A stretch of 64,000 nucleotides of DNA from Spirochaetales bacterium Spiro_09 (GCA_001604385.1 LVBK01000004.1:121494-185493); one strand, 5' to 3'; positions 9,426 through 19,138 are shown, numbered from the stretch's first letter. Made by a program: numbers and translations. Notes: generated by a model not told the origin, from the letters alone.

Positions 9426-9782
9426 ATGAAACGGATCATGCTGGTTGACGATTCCAATTCCATCAGAAACATTCTGAAAAACTCTCTGGTGGGACAGTAC
9501 GAGGTAACCGAAGCGGAAAACGGTAAGGTTGCATTGGACAAACTGAAAGAAGGAGCGGTAGACCTCTTTTTACTTGACGTGAATATGCCGGAAATGGACG
9601 GCATCACCCTTTTGGGAGAAATCCGCAAAAAGGCTGAATACGGCTCGACGCCGATTTTAATGCTAACCACCGAAACCAAGGAAGAGCTCAAACAAAAAGG
9701 ACGGGAGCTGGGGGCTTCGGGATGGATCGTCAAGCCCTGCGAGCCCGACAAATTATTGCAGGCCATACAAAAGCTCATATAA
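9426..9782 (+). CDS. cheY: CheY-like single-domain response regulator
   Basis: 118 residues, a stand-alone receiver domain. The acidic pair D8/D9, the phospho-acceptor D51 in LLDVNMPEMDG, the switch threonine T81 or T82 in MLTTET and K103 in IVKP are all present, so phosphotransfer from the neighbouring CheA should work. A GAGAAGGAG ribosome-binding site precedes the start. With no output domain it should act by protein contact, at a flagellar motor or another target of this pathway. Confidence 0.93.
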   Translation: MKRIMLVDDSNSIRNILKNSLVGQYEVTEAENGKVALDKLKEGAVDLFLLDVNMPEMDGITLLGEIRKKAEYGSTPILMLTTETKEELKQKGRELGASGWIVKPCEPDKLLQAIQKLI

Positions 9783-9862
9783 CCGGATGTTGAGGAAGGC
9801 CGGGAACGGCTTTCCCAACTTTCACCACTTTCTGCGAACTTGCTGGAACAAGGCGGCTTCTT

Positions 9863-10384
9863 ATGGAAAATTCACGAAGAAGAACACTGACAGGATCCCG
9901 ATACCTTAACTTTACCCTGGAAAACGAAAGTTATTGTATGGAAATCCTGACGGTAAAGGAACTGATGGGCATGACCGATATCACGCCATTGCCCCAAACG
10001 CCCGACTTTATCAGAGGCGTCATCAACCTGCGCGGGCAAATCATCCCGATCATCGATTTGCGAATCAAGTTCGGTATGCCCTTCATCGCATACTCCAAAC
10101 GGACGACCATCATCGTCGTCGAAGCGGAGTTCGACGGGGACCGCCTGCTGATGGGTCTTGTCGTTGACTCCATACAGGAAGTCATTGCCATTCCGGAAGA
10201 GAAGATCAATTCCATCCCCTACATAAACAGCAGGGTGAAGGCGGAGTATATCCGCGGCGTGGCGGAAACGCCGGAAGGGCTCAAAATTTTACTCGACGTC
10301 ATGAAAATATTGAATGACGAAGAATTCGTCAGTCTCAGAGCGATGGCTCCGGCCACAGCAACAGAACAGGAAAAAGGAGAATAG
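9863..10384 (+). CDS. cheW: CheW coupling protein
   Basis: 173 residues. A CheW domain spans most of the protein, with the family-typical [25 protein letters not shown] stretch at about residues 50-75 and the second beta-barrel repeat after residue 85 ([17 protein letters not shown]). It joins CheA to chemoreceptors. It has short charged tails at both ends, somewhat longer than the minimal family length. The start ATG at 9863 follows an AAGGCGG-type sequence about 9 bases upstream. The next gene begins 1 base after its stop. Confidence 0.93.
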   Translation: MENSRRRTLTGSRYLNFTLENESYCMEILTVKELMGMTDITPLPQTPDFIRGVINLRGQIIPIIDLRIKFGMPFIAYSKRTTIIVVEAEFDGDRLLMGLVVDSIQEVIAIPEEKINSIPYINSRVKAEYIRGVAETPEGLKILLDVMKILNDEEFVSLRAMAPATATEQEKGE

Positions 10385-10385
10385 C

Positions 10386-12014
10386 ATGAAAATAGGATTA
10401 TCGTTCAAGATCATTGCCGGTTTCATCGGCGTGGCGCTCATTACCCTGGTGGTTGGCATTGTGGGCTTCATCGGCCTTGAAAACACCTCGACCAGCATTC
10501 ACGAGCTTTCCAACCAAAGCATCCCCAACATCATATACCTGGAAGTGGTACTGGTCAGACAACAGACGATAAAGGCGGCCTTGCGCACCCTCACTTCCCC
10601 GTACCTGACCGACGACGACTACAAACGGCAAATTGCGAATATCGAAAAGTCCCGAACCGAACGGGAACAGGCAATCGAGGATTACCTGAAAACAGACAAT
10701 ACCCGGGAAGAGGATGCCCTCTACCAGGAGTTCAACCGGAAGCTCGAAGTGTCAAAGCGCCTTGACGGACAGATGCTGGAACTTGCCCAGCAGCTGAAGG
10801 CTTCGGGCGCGAGCGCGGAAGAATACGGCCGGCAGATGACCGCCTTTGCAATTACCGGCGAAGCCCGCATTGCCTTTGACGATACCATCGCCGCTCTCCA
10901 AAAACTGCTCGAATATGTCAAAACCCACTATGGCGAAGAAATTCCCAAACAGGCCATCGCCATGGCGGACAATCTGATAGTAATTATCCTGATTACCATT
11001 GTCGCGGGCTTTATCATCGCCCTTCTGGTCGGTGTCCTGCTCTCCGGATCAATCACCAAACCCGTCATCCGGATTGTCAACGCCCTGTCTTCGGGAGCGG
11101 ACCAGATCGGAAGCGCCTCGTCGCAACTGTCCGTCAGCGCCCAGGAAATTGCCTCCGGAGCCACCGAGCAGGCCTCGGGCATCGAGGAGACGACCAGTTC
11201 CATGGAAGAGCTTGGCTCGATGGTCAAACAAAACGTCGAAAACGCGAAGGAAGCAAGCCTTCTTGCGGCAAAGACCGCCGACGCGGCGACACAGGGCTCG
11301 AACCAGATGGAAAAAATGCTCGTTGCCATGGAAGAAATCGGCAAGGCGGCAGACGACATCAAAACGGTTATCGACGTCATTGACGACATAGCCTTCCAGA
11401 CAAACATGCTTGCCCTGAATGCGGCAGTCGAAGCCGCGCGCGCCGGAGAAGCAGGCATGGGCTTTGCGGTCGTTGCGGACGAAGTCAAGAATCTTGCAAA
11501 CCGCAGTGCGGCCAGCGCGAAAGAAACAGCCCAGATGATCAAGACCACGCTCGCGAAAACCCAGGAAGGCCAGAGCATTACCAACCAGCTGGCGGAAATT
11601 TTCAAGGAAATCAACATCAATTCCCGCAAGTCGAACGAAATGACGCTGGAAGTTGAAACCGCAAGCCGGCAGCAGGACGAGGGCATTTCCCAGGTCAACA
11701 AGGCAATCATTCAGCTCGATACCGTCGTCCAGCAAAATGCCTCGGCCTCCGAAGAAACGGCAAGCTCGGCCGAAGAACTGCAAAGCCAGGTAAGCTCGCT
11801 CCATGAAGTTGTCCAAAACCTCTCCGGCCTCATATTGGGCGGAATCAAGGACAACAACCGGAGCCTTGCGGCAGCCATGCCCGGCGTAGCGGACCGGATC
11901 ACCAAAAAGGCGACTCCGGTAAAAAACACCTGGAAGGAAACGCCCACTCCGTCAAAGCAGCGGCGTATCCCGCTCGATGAAGACCCTGACTTTGCGGACC
12001 AGGGAGACACATAA
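10386..12014 (+). CDS. Methyl-accepting chemotaxis protein
   Basis: 542 residues. The ATG at 10386 has AAAAAGGAG in front; an upstream in-frame start lies inside cheW and is less likely. Transmembrane helix 1 is at about residues 9-30, a four-helix-bundle type ligand domain at about 31-195, helix 2 at about 199-222, then a HAMP-like linker. The cytoplasmic hairpin contains the conserved tip [35 protein letters not shown] and paired Gln/Glu methylation-type sites ([31 protein letters not shown]). The C-terminus has a flexible tail with IPLDED, similar to the IPLDD-type ends of many receptors and possibly a CheR/CheB tether. It sits directly before cheR and cheB, so it is the likely substrate of both. 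Confidence 0.94.
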   Translation: MKIGLSFKIIAGFIGVALITLVVGIVGFIGLENTSTSIHELSNQSIPNIIYLEVVLVRQQTIKAALRTLTSPYLTDDDYKRQIANIEKSRTEREQAIEDYLKTDNTREEDALYQEFNRKLEVSKRLDGQMLELAQQLKASGASAEEYGRQMTAFAITGEARIAFDDTIAALQKLLEYVKTHYGEEIPKQAIAMADNLIVIILITIVAGFIIALLVGVLLSGSITKPVIRIVNALSSGADQIGSASSQLSVSAQEIASGATEQASGIEETTSSMEELGSMVKQNVENAKEASLLAAKTADAATQGSNQMEKMLVAMEEIGKAADDIKTVIDVIDDIAFQTNMLALNAAVEAARAGEAGMGFAVVADEVKNLANRSAASAKETAQMIKTTLAKTQEGQSITNQLAEIFKEININSRKSNEMTLEVETASRQQDEGISQVNKAIIQLDTVVQQNASASEETASSAEELQSQVSSLHEVVQNLSGLILGGIKDNNRSLAAAMPGVADRITKKATPVKNTWKETPTPSKQRRIPLDEDPDFADQGDT

Positions 12015-12793
12015 TGCCGGTTCCCCACAAAGGAACCCTGCTCGAGCGTTTCCAGGAGTTTATTTACGAGAATTACGGCATCCACTATCATCAGCAAAAA
12101 ACGGATATTTTGCGGATGAAACTGGACAAACTCCTGGAAACGCAACAATGCTCCGCGGAGGAATTTTATCAAAGCCTGGTTCTGGGCTCCCTGAAAGCCC
12201 GGGACCAATTGCTTGAGGCCATTACGGTCGGGCATACCTTTTTTTTCCGCGAGCAGCAGCATCTGGACATCCTGCTCGCGCACATTCAGAAAACCGGAAA
12301 CACGCGGCCGCTCATCTGGTGCGCGGCAAGCTCGACCGGAGAGGAACCCTACTCTATCGCCATCAAACTGCTCATGTCCGGCATCAACACCTTTGTGGTT
12401 GTCGCCTCGGATATAAACAAGACAGTGCTGGACGCGATGAACCGGGGCGTCTATCCCCCGGGAAAACTCGAATATACGCCCAAGCATATCAAAACGATGT
12501 ATTTCACCCGGCATGGGCCCCATTCCTTCAAAATAAGCCCCGAGGTACGCAAGCATATCAATATCAAGCGGCTTAACCTGCAGGAAGAACTACTGTTTGA
12601 ACGGCCCTTCGATTATATCTTTTGCCGGAACGTCATGATCTATTTTGACGAGCCGGGACGAAAGAAGGTCGTAAAAAACGTGTCCCGAAACCTTGCGAAC
12701 GGAGGCCTGCTCTTTGTCGGGCACACCGAAGCAATACTCGAGGTTCAGAAGGACCTGGAAAAATACGCCCCGGCGGTATTCCGGAAGGTATAA
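12014..12793 (+). CDS. cheR: CheR chemoreceptor methyltransferase
   Basis: 259 residues. Methylates receptor glutamates using S-adenosylmethionine. The N-terminal helical domain (residues 1-75) is followed by the Rossmann-like methyltransferase domain with ASSTGEEPYSIAI as the cofactor-binding loop and FDYIFCRNVMIYFD as the conserved late motif. The start ATG shares its A with the TAA of the receptor gene, and cheB starts right after its stop, so the three are translationally linked. Full family length; no anomaly seen. Confidence 0.95.
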   Translation: MPVPHKGTLLERFQEFIYENYGIHYHQQKTDILRMKLDKLLETQQCSAEEFYQSLVLGSLKARDQLLEAITVGHTFFFREQQHLDILLAHIQKTGNTRPLIWCAASSTGEEPYSIAIKLLMSGINTFVVVASDINKTVLDAMNRGVYPPGKLEYTPKHIKTMYFTRHGPHSFKISPEVRKHINIKRLNLQEELLFERPFDYIFCRNVMIYFDEPGRKKVVKNVSRNLANGGLLFVGHTEAILEVQKDLEKYAPAVFRKV

Positions 12794-13843
12794 ATGATCG
12801 GAAAAAAAATCAGAGTGTTTATCGTTGACGATTCAGCCATAGTACGGGAAATCTTGACCGAACGCCTTGCCCGGCATCCGTCCATTGAAATTGCCGGATC
12901 GGCAATGGACCCCTATATTGCGCGGGACAAACTGGAAGACCTGGATGTCGATGTCATAACGCTGGATATCGAAATGCCCCGCATGGACGGTCTGACCTTC
13001 TTGCGTCAGATCATGAAGCATTACCCGAAGCCGGTCATCATTGTCTCCTCACTGGCAAAAGAGGCAAGCCCCGGAGCAATGAAGGCGCTGGAACTGGGCG
13101 CTGTCGACATCGTTCCCAAGCCCGGGGGGCCCTTCAGCGTCGAGGACGTCATCGATATCCTGACCGACCGCATCATCGCGGCGAGCAAGGTCAACACCGG
13201 TAAAATTCTCGAGGCAACCCGAAGACTGGAGGCGAAGGAGCGCCGGCCCGCGGTCAATTATCTTGCGTCAATGAAAACGACAAACCAGCTGATAGCCATC
13301 GGAACGTCGACCGGCGGGACAATCGCACTTGAAACCCTCATGAAAGACTGGGAACCGGACTTCCCCCCCACCCTTGCGGTCATCCACATGCCGGAGCGCT
13401 TTACAGCATCCTTCGCGGCCCGCCTTGATGAACTGTGCCGGGCCCATGTCACGGAAGCCCGCGACGGGGAGCGCATTTTACCGGGAACGGTATACCTTGC
13501 GCCGGGAAATTTTCACATGCTTTTAAAAACGCAGGGCACAGAACGCACCCTGCGCGTCGTGACCGGTCCGAAAGTTTGCAATCAGCGGCCAGCAGTCGAT
13601 CCCCTGTTCAAATCCGTCGCCGAACAGGCCGGCCGGAACTGTACGGGTATTCTGCTTACGGGAATGGGTCGTGACGGGGCGCAGGGGCTTCTGGAGATTC
13701 ACAAGGCAGGCGGGCATACCATTGCACAGGATGAAGAATCCTCCATTGTCTGGGGCATGCCCAAGGAAGCGATCGACCTGGGCGCTGCCGATATCATTCT
13801 TCCCCTGGATCGCATTGTCGACCATATCCGCACCCACCACTGA
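12794..13843 (+). CDS. cheB: CheB receptor methylesterase/glutamine deamidase
   Basis: 349 residues. An N-terminal receiver domain (about 1-125) shows the DDS acidic pocket, the phospho-acceptor in TLDIEMPRMDG and the PKPGG region. A linker leads to the C-terminal esterase domain with the catalytic Ser in AIGTSTGG, His in VIHMPERFT and Asp in LTGMGRDGAQG. Phosphorylation by CheA should activate removal of receptor methyl groups, giving adaptation together with CheR. It is the last gene of the operon; the following 200 bases contain only a weak hairpin (CATCAC/GTGATG, about 13864-13880) and no clear terminator. Confidence 0.95.
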   Translation: MIGKKIRVFIVDDSAIVREILTERLARHPSIEIAGSAMDPYIARDKLEDLDVDVITLDIEMPRMDGLTFLRQIMKHYPKPVIIVSSLAKEASPGAMKALELGAVDIVPKPGGPFSVEDVIDILTDRIIAASKVNTGKILEATRRLEAKERRPAVNYLASMKTTNQLIAIGTSTGGTIALETLMKDWEPDFPPTLAVIHMPERFTASFAARLDELCRAHVTEARDGERILPGTVYLAPGNFHMLLKTQGTERTLRVVTGPKVCNQRPAVDPLFKSVAEQAGRNCTGILLTGMGRDGAQGLLEIHKAGGHTIAQDEESSIVWGMPKEAIDLGAADIILPLDRIVDHIRTHH

Positions 13844-14043
13844 AAGCATTCACCCACACACTGCCATCACGTACGGTGATGCAGTCAGGGGTCATGATGC
13901 AGAAAGGGGGACAGAGGGCGCGGCCCAAAAAAAACGCAATCACTGAATGCGGATTTCCCCGTCTGTCAGATGATTGCGCGATACGGGCCGGGGGCCACCG
14001 GCGGAGCAGCCGCCGAGGCCTCTTCACGATACGTGAACTGGCC

Positions 14044-14361
14044 TTACATATGGTTTGTCAAAATCCCGACAATCTTTTCCTTGCTCATAAAGCCGACGGT
14101 TCGTTCCACCGCCTCGCCCTTTTTAAAGACAACCATCGTCGGAATACTGGAAACGCCATACTTCACCGCAAGGTCCTGCTCGTCGTCAACATTTACCTTG
14201 GCTACAACGGCCTTTCCGCTTACGTCCTTTTCGACTTCCTCAAGAACCGGGCCGAGCATTTTGCACGGTCCGCACCAGGGTGCCCAAAAATCTACCAGAA
14301 CCGGTACATCCTGATTGATTACCTTGTCAAAACTTGCTGCATTAGTGTGTAAAACTGCCAT
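14044..14361 (-). CDS. trxA: Thioredoxin
   Basis: 105 residues from the ATG at 14361, which has a perfect AAGGAGG six bases upstream; a longer frame to 14403 is not needed. It carries the redox motif WCGPC (FWAPWCGPCKMLGP), the buried Asp in VLVDFWAPW and the cis-proline in VSSIPTMVVF. It reduces protein disulfides in the cytoplasm. It is convergent with cheB and downstream of a SpoU-type methyltransferase gene on the same strand, separated by about 170 bases, so it probably has its own promoter. Confidence 0.96.
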   Translation of the reverse strand: MAVLHTNAASFDKVINQDVPVLVDFWAPWCGPCKMLGPVLEEVEKDVSGKAVVAKVNVDDEQDLAVKYGVSSIPTMVVFKKGEAVERTVGFMSKEKIVGILTNHM

Positions 14362-14532
14362 ACTGCGGCCTCCTTGTATTCGATATTCAGCGAACCGTTC
14401 CAAAACTTTCTACGTACGGTTCGCATGTGTGTATTCCGGATCAGTAACACTATGTGTTTTTTCTATCCGTATATGTACAGTATACGCATAGAAGACCGCT
14501 TATGCAGTAACTTTGTCACAAAAAATACACGC

Positions 14533-15300
14533 CTAAACCCGGGCAAGTTCATACAAGAAAAGCGTCGCGGCCTGGGCAACATTCAAACTCTCGATATCGC
14601 CGGTTCCGGGTATTCGCACCAGATGATCGCAGGACTCCTTTACCTCGCGGGAAAGTCCCGTTTCTTCGTTTCCCAGGACAAGAAGAACCGGAACCGACTC
14701 ACCTTTTGACGAGGAGACGAGTTCCCCCAAATCGGAAAGGCGGTTTCGGGAGCGGTGATCGGCTCCAATGCGCGTGAAAAGTCCGGCACAGGCGCCCACC
14801 AGCCAGGCGGCCGAGGGGGATCGCCAGATTTCCACAAACTCCATGCCGCCTTGTGCGACGCGGTATGAACTGGTCGATATGTCAGCCTGCTCGTCATCGG
14901 AACCGATGACAATGCGGGAAATTCCGAAAAAGGCGGCACTCCGGATTATGGCCCCCAGATTATTGGCGTTACCAACGCGATCCAGGGCAAGAACCCTCGT
15001 TCCCCGCGCTGCCCATTCCTTTACCATTGCCATATCAAGTTCCGGAATTTCCGGCAGATCGATCATGGCAACCACACCCTGATGGTGCACGCTCTGACAC
15101 AGGCGTTCCAATTCTGACGGGGATTCGACCAGACGGTACAAACGGCGGCTTGTTGCCATTGCCTTGCAAAGCGAACCGAAAAATTTAGCGCGGTCCTGTG
15201 TAAAAAAAAGCCGCCGAACGCGTTCGGGATGATGCTCGGCAAGCGCGCGCACCGCTTCAAATCCGCACACCGCCAGTTCGCGTGTTTGTTTGTTGATCAT
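14533..15300 (-). CDS. SpoU/TrmH-family rRNA or tRNA 2'-O-methyltransferase
   Basis: 255 residues with an AGGAG ribosome-binding site. An N-terminal substrate-binding domain precedes the knotted SPOUT methyltransferase fold: motif 1 LDRVGNANNLGAIIRSAAFFG (about 104-124), motif 2 LVLGNEETGLSREV and motif 3 GDIESLNVAQAATLFLYE at the C-terminus. The Arg of motif 1 and the Asn of motif 3 used in catalysis are present. It transfers a methyl group to a ribose 2'-OH. Whether the target is 23S rRNA (RlmB-like) or tRNA (TrmH-like) cannot be told from the sequence. Confidence 0.9.
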   Translation of the reverse strand: MINKQTRELAVCGFEAVRALAEHHPERVRRLFFTQDRAKFFGSLCKAMATSRRLYRLVESPSELERLCQSVHHQGVVAMIDLPEIPELDMAMVKEWAARGTRVLALDRVGNANNLGAIIRSAAFFGISRIVIGSDDEQADISTSSYRVAQGGMEFVEIWRSPSAAWLVGACAGLFTRIGADHRSRNRLSDLGELVSSSKGESVPVLLVLGNEETGLSREVKESCDHLVRIPGTGDIESLNVAQAATLFLYELARV

Positions 15301-15392
15301 GGGTACTCCTGAACCTCGAATGTATCACAAAGACCGGAGGTACAAAAGACGTTCGTCCGGTAATAAAATCTTCCTATTTTTCCACTTTTCGC

Positions 15393-15421
15393 TTGACCTG
15401 TTTCAGGTATTTCACTACTTT
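15393..15421 (+). promoter_or_regulatory. Promoter of the tetR-efflux operon
   Basis: TTGACC and TACTTT are separated by 17 bases. The expected start of transcription falls at about 15428, inside the large palindrome that follows. A small inverted repeat (ACCTG-TTT-CAGGT) lies in the -35/spacer region and could be an extra protein site. Confidence 0.65.
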
Positions 15422-15426
15422 TACCC

Positions 15427-15452
15427 TATGTTACCGAACGTTCGGTAACATA
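15427..15452. promoter_or_regulatory. 26-bp perfect palindrome, probable TetR-family operator
   Basis: Two 13-base arms (TATGTTACCGAAC and its exact complement) with no spacer, centred between 15439 and 15440. It begins 6 bases after the -10 hexamer, so a bound repressor would block transcription initiation. A looser half-site-like TTCGGGTAACA occurs near 15479-15489. The adjacent regulator gene makes autoregulation the natural reading. Confidence 0.8.
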
Positions 15453-15570
15453 CATGAACATATATACGATTTAGACTTTTTCGGGTAACAAGCTCTCATG
15501 TAAAGCGTGTTACACATTCAGAAGAATTTAGATAATCGGCACAGCTGGATGGCCAGCCGGGAGACCCCAG

Positions 15571-16752
15571 ATGAAAGACACACCCCATACGCAAACCCGC
15601 CGTGATCAAATCATAGAGGCGGCCTTTCATCTGCTCGGACAAAAAAAGGACTGGAGCCTTTCGGAGGCGGCCGAACGGGTAGGAGTTTCCAAAACAGCCC
15701 TCTATCGCCACTTTTCTAACCGCGCTGGCATTGAAGCCGCCATGGAAATTCATTTCCGGAAAGCTCTTGTCAGAATTGTGGAGGGTGCAGGCCCGGACGC
15801 GGACAGCATCAGGCGCGAAGCGGTCGCCTTGTTTCGCTCGGAAAACGGGTACATTGCCTATCTGGTGAACAAGGTTTTCAACAGTCCGGGTTACGAGTAC
15901 GAGCTGTTTTCGTTCATGCAGCGTCATTCGCCTCGTACCGCCTCGCTGGTACACAGGATGAAATCCGCCTCGCCGGAAAACAGGGAGAAGATTGCCAATC
16001 TTCTCTTCAAGTCCTGTGTGTCGGTCATACTTGCGGGAATAAACCTGGACAGTATGCAGGGCATTCAAAACGAGCTTCTGGACCGCATTCGGGACGGGTT
16101 TCCCTTTCTTGCGGAACCGTCCACGAAAAGGCTTGCGGAAATTGAGCAGGAAACAGTCATCGATGAGGGGTATATTCAGGAAGGGGGAAAAATATATACC
16201 GCTATTGTCAGTTGTATACAAAAATGGGGAATACACGGAACAACGATCGAACGTATCGCAGAAGAAAGCGGTACGGCAAAAAGCAGCCTCTATTTTTACC
16301 ATCCGACCAAGGAATCAATGTTGCAGGAGCTGGCAGAAACGGAACGCGAAAACATACTCGCATTGTTTGAACGTCATGTCGGTTCCGGAAGAAGCTTCGC
16401 GGAGCAGTTATATATAGTAATGAATGTACAAAAAAACTACCTTCTGGCGAAACCCGACCTCATTCCGGTATTTAACTGGATACGGTATCACCAGGAAGAG
16501 CGCCCGCAACCCGTGCAGGACCATGGAAACGTCCTTGACAGAATAATGCGGCTTTTTAATTGGCACGAATTACCGGGAACCGGCACGGACGATGACCGGT
16601 TCAAGGCTGCTGCAATTATTAAATGGGCATCAATCCTGGCTACGAGCGTGGTCGTCAATCATCGCAGAGCGGAGATTAACCGGGATGAAATTGGAACACA
16701 ACTGCGCGGGCTGTTTTACAGCATGCTTCGCGGAGATAAGGAGATAGAATGA
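15571..16752 (+). CDS. Tandem double TetR-family regulator of the efflux operon
   Basis: 393 residues, about twice the normal TetR length. Two DNA-binding domains are visible in one chain: residues about 10-57 (DQIIEAAFHLL, then AAERVGVSKTALYRHFSNRAGI) and residues about 206-255 (YTAIVSCIQKWG, then IERIAEESGTAKSSLYFYHPTKESML). Each is followed by a helical region of ligand-domain size, the first about 145 residues long. It is therefore probably a fused dimer able to cover a palindrome by itself. GGGAG precedes the start at 15571 and the stop overlaps the TolC-like gene (ATGA), so it heads the operon and likely represses it through the palindrome at 15427-15452. The inducer is unknown. Confidence 0.9.
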   Translation: MKDTPHTQTRRDQIIEAAFHLLGQKKDWSLSEAAERVGVSKTALYRHFSNRAGIEAAMEIHFRKALVRIVEGAGPDADSIRREAVALFRSENGYIAYLVNKVFNSPGYEYELFSFMQRHSPRTASLVHRMKSASPENREKIANLLFKSCVSVILAGINLDSMQGIQNELLDRIRDGFPFLAEPSTKRLAEIEQETVIDEGYIQEGGKIYTAIVSCIQKWGIHGTTIERIAEESGTAKSSLYFYHPTKESMLQELAETERENILALFERHVGSGRSFAEQLYIVMNVQKNYLLAKPDLIPVFNWIRYHQEERPQPVQDHGNVLDRIMRLFNWHELPGTGTDDDRFKAAAIIKWASILATSVVVNHRRAEINRDEIGTQLRGLFYSMLRGDKEIE

Positions 16753-18152
16753 AAAAGAACACACTGATGGCGGTACTTTTGACAGCCATATTGATAGCGG
16801 AGCCCGGCAGCCGGCTTTTCGCCCAAAACCCCGGTGCGGCAAATCCCATGACGCTCACACTCGACCAGGCAGTTTCGCTCGCCCTCGAGAACAACATCCA
16901 GCTGCAATCGGCTGCGGTGGATGTCAGGATGAAAAAACGTGCCCGGGACAACGCCTGGAACGTATTCATTCCAAATATACAGGCCACCGGTACGCTCGCC
17001 CGGACAAACATGGGCACGGTTGACCAGACCCTTGCCTACCTGAATCCCATAACCATGCAACCGGAATCGGCAAGCTTCAGCATCGATCTTGAAGAAGCAG
17101 ACCGCTGGCGGGCCATTGCGGGACTGAATATTTCGCTCAATATCAATCTTGCGCTCTTTGAAGGACTGAAGGCCACCCGACAAAACTATGAATCAGGCAT
17201 TATAGACTGGAACAAGGCGCAAAAACAAACGGAACAGAACGTCAAAAAAGCCTTTTACGGTCTTCTGTTACAGGAAGAATCCCTTGCCCTGATGAGGGAC
17301 AAGCTGGTCACAGCCGAAAAACGTCTTGAGCAAACATCGGTAAACTGGAAAAACGGCCTGGTTCCGGAACTTGCCTATTTACAGGCACAACTGGGCGTTG
17401 AAACCCAAAAACCGCAAATAATGGAAGCTGAACTTTCCCTGGTTCAGCAAAGAAGCCTCTTTGCCTTTCTGTTGGGCCTGCCTGTGGGAACCGAAGTCCA
17501 GCTTTCCGGATCAATCGAACCGGCAATCCTCGAGGTAGATGCCGACCAACTGATCAGGGAACACATGCATAACCGCTTCGACCTCGCATCCCTGCGGAAG
17601 AACATTGAACTTGTGAACACCCAGCTTCGGGCAACACAGCTGCAACGGTATACACCCAGCATCTCGCTGAGCCAGAGTTTTTCTCCGACGCTCGGAAACA
17701 TCAGGGACAACTGGCTGCAAAGTGACAACTGGAAAGACAGCTCGGGAGCTTTCAGCCTGACGCTCGCCTTCAATATCAGCAATCTTCTTCCCTTTTCATC
17801 GTCCTCGATCGGATTGAAAGACACCCGGGACAATCTGCAAAAACTCGATTTGGCGACGAAACTGACACTTCATAACGCGGAGCTGGAAATACGGAATCTG
17901 GTGAAAAAGCTGGATAAAAACCGGGCATCTCTTTCCGTAATGGAAATGAATGTCGCCATCGCGGAAAAAGCGTACCGACTGACGGAACAGGGGTACCGCG
18001 CCGGAACCATCGAGTATCTGGACCTCAAGGATGCAGAAAACACCATGATGCAGGCAAAAATCGGCATGCTGAGCGAACGGTTCAATTATCTATCAACAGT
18101 GCTGGATCTGGAATCTGCACTCAATACGAAACTGACAGGAGCGCATAAATGA
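16749..18152 (+). CDS. TolC-like outer membrane efflux protein
   Basis: 467 residues. Signal peptide at residues 1-26 (LMAVLLTAILIAEPG, cleavage near LFAQ). Two homologous halves typical of the outer membrane efflux family are seen, each with long coiled-coil helices (MTLTLDQAVSLALENNIQLQ at the start of the first half) and the C-terminal YRAGTIEYLDLKDAENTMMQAK stretch. It forms the outer membrane exit duct of the tripartite pump encoded with it. The start has an AAGGAGATAG site and overlaps the regulator stop. Length is normal. Confidence 0.93.
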   Translation: MKKNTLMAVLLTAILIAEPGSRLFAQNPGAANPMTLTLDQAVSLALENNIQLQSAAVDVRMKKRARDNAWNVFIPNIQATGTLARTNMGTVDQTLAYLNPITMQPESASFSIDLEEADRWRAIAGLNISLNINLALFEGLKATRQNYESGIIDWNKAQKQTEQNVKKAFYGLLLQEESLALMRDKLVTAEKRLEQTSVNWKNGLVPELAYLQAQLGVETQKPQIMEAELSLVQQRSLFAFLLGLPVGTEVQLSGSIEPAILEVDADQLIREHMHNRFDLASLRKNIELVNTQLRATQLQRYTPSISLSQSFSPTLGNIRDNWLQSDNWKDSSGAFSLTLAFNISNLLPFSSSSIGLKDTRDNLQKLDLATKLTLHNAELEIRNLVKKLDKNRASLSVMEMNVAIAEKAYRLTEQGYRAGTIEYLDLKDAENTMMQAKIGMLSERFNYLSTVLDLESALNTKLTGAHK

Positions 18153-19138
18153 AAATGACATTGAAACAAGGCAGGGGAATCCTGATGGCAGGAGTCCTTC
18201 TGACCGCAATTATACTGTTTGCGGGCTGTGGAAATAAAAAAGAATCGGGTGAAGAGGGAGGACAGAAACCGGGAACAAAAGAAAACCCGGTTACCGTGTT
18301 CGCCGTCAGCACCAGCACTGCGGTTCGCGGTGAATTGAAGGACTATCTGGAATTTGGCGGGGATGTAACCGCAAAAACGAACATTGATATTACCCCGGAC
18401 ACCTCCGGACGGGTCGCAGAAATTCGGGTCCGCGTCGGCGACCGCGTATCAAAAAATGATATTATTGCGCTGGTTGATCCCTCAAGACCCGGCATGAACT
18501 TCGAATTCAGTCCGGTCAAGGCGCCGATTGACGGAACGATAACACAGGTGCTGGTTGTACCGGGAAGCATGGTAGCACCCCAGCTTTCGCTGGCCAAGGT
18601 TGGCCGCACGGACACCCTGGAAATTGTCATGAACGTTCCGGAACGCTTCGTGTCGAAAATTCAGCTGAACCAGCAGGCAGTCCTTCGCCTTGACGCATAT
18701 CCCGGGGAAATCTTTCCCGCCCGTGTCACGGAGGTAAGTCCGGTACTGGATACAACCAGCAGAACCATGACGGTCAAACTTGCCCTGCTAAGCCCGGATT
18801 CACGCATTAAAGCGGGCATGTTCGCCCGGGTCAAACTTATTACCGACACCCGGACAAACACTATCAAAATTCAGGACACGGCAGTCGTTACCCGCTTCGG
18901 GGAAAGCTCGGTATTCATCATTACCGAAATGACCGATGAGGATGGAACATCCTATATGGCGGTCAGAAAGCAGAAAGTCATTCCCGGCATCAGGGTTGAC
19001 GATCGCATGGAAATCCGGTCAGGGCTTCAGGGTGGCGAGGAAATTGTCGTTCGCGGACAAACGCTTCTTGAAGACGGTTCACGGGTAAATATCGTATCCC
19101 GTGTTCCCGGTCTGCCCGAACAGGAGAGCGAAAAATGA
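18149..19138 (+). CDS. Membrane-fusion (HlyD/AcrA-family) lipoprotein of the RND pump
   Basis: 329 residues, ATGA overlap with the TolC-like gene. A lipoprotein signal with the lipid-carrying Cys in ILFAGCGNKK (about residue 26) anchors it in the membrane. The split lipoyl domain is visible (GRVAEIRVRVGDRVSKNDIIALVD, then PIDGTITQVLVVPGSMV), followed by beta-barrel and membrane-proximal parts. The helical hairpin between the lipoyl halves is nearly absent, as in the short MexH-like adaptors. It links the RND protein to the outer membrane channel. Confidence 0.93.
   Translation: MKMTLKQGRGILMAGVLLTAIILFAGCGNKKESGEEGGQKPGTKENPVTVFAVSTSTAVRGELKDYLEFGGDVTAKTNIDITPDTSGRVAEIRVRVGDRVSKNDIIALVDPSRPGMNFEFSPVKAPIDGTITQVLVVPGSMVAPQLSLAKVGRTDTLEIVMNVPERFVSKIQLNQQAVLRLDAYPGEIFPARVTEVSPVLDTTSRTMTVKLALLSPDSRIKAGMFARVKLITDTRTNTIKIQDTAVVTRFGESSVFIITEMTDEDGTSYMAVRKQKVIPGIRVDDRMEIRSGLQGGEEIVVRGQTLLEDGSRVNIVSRVPGLPEQESEK

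Noticed and set aside
11049..11816. Long minus-strand frames under the receptor gene at 10386-12014
   Set aside because: They mirror the regular Ala, Ser and Glu codons of the receptor helices; no start site or protein motif supports them.
13844..14043. Possible terminator between cheB and trxA
   Set aside because: Only a 6-bp stem (CATCAC/GTGATG) without a T run; not enough to call a terminator or small RNA.
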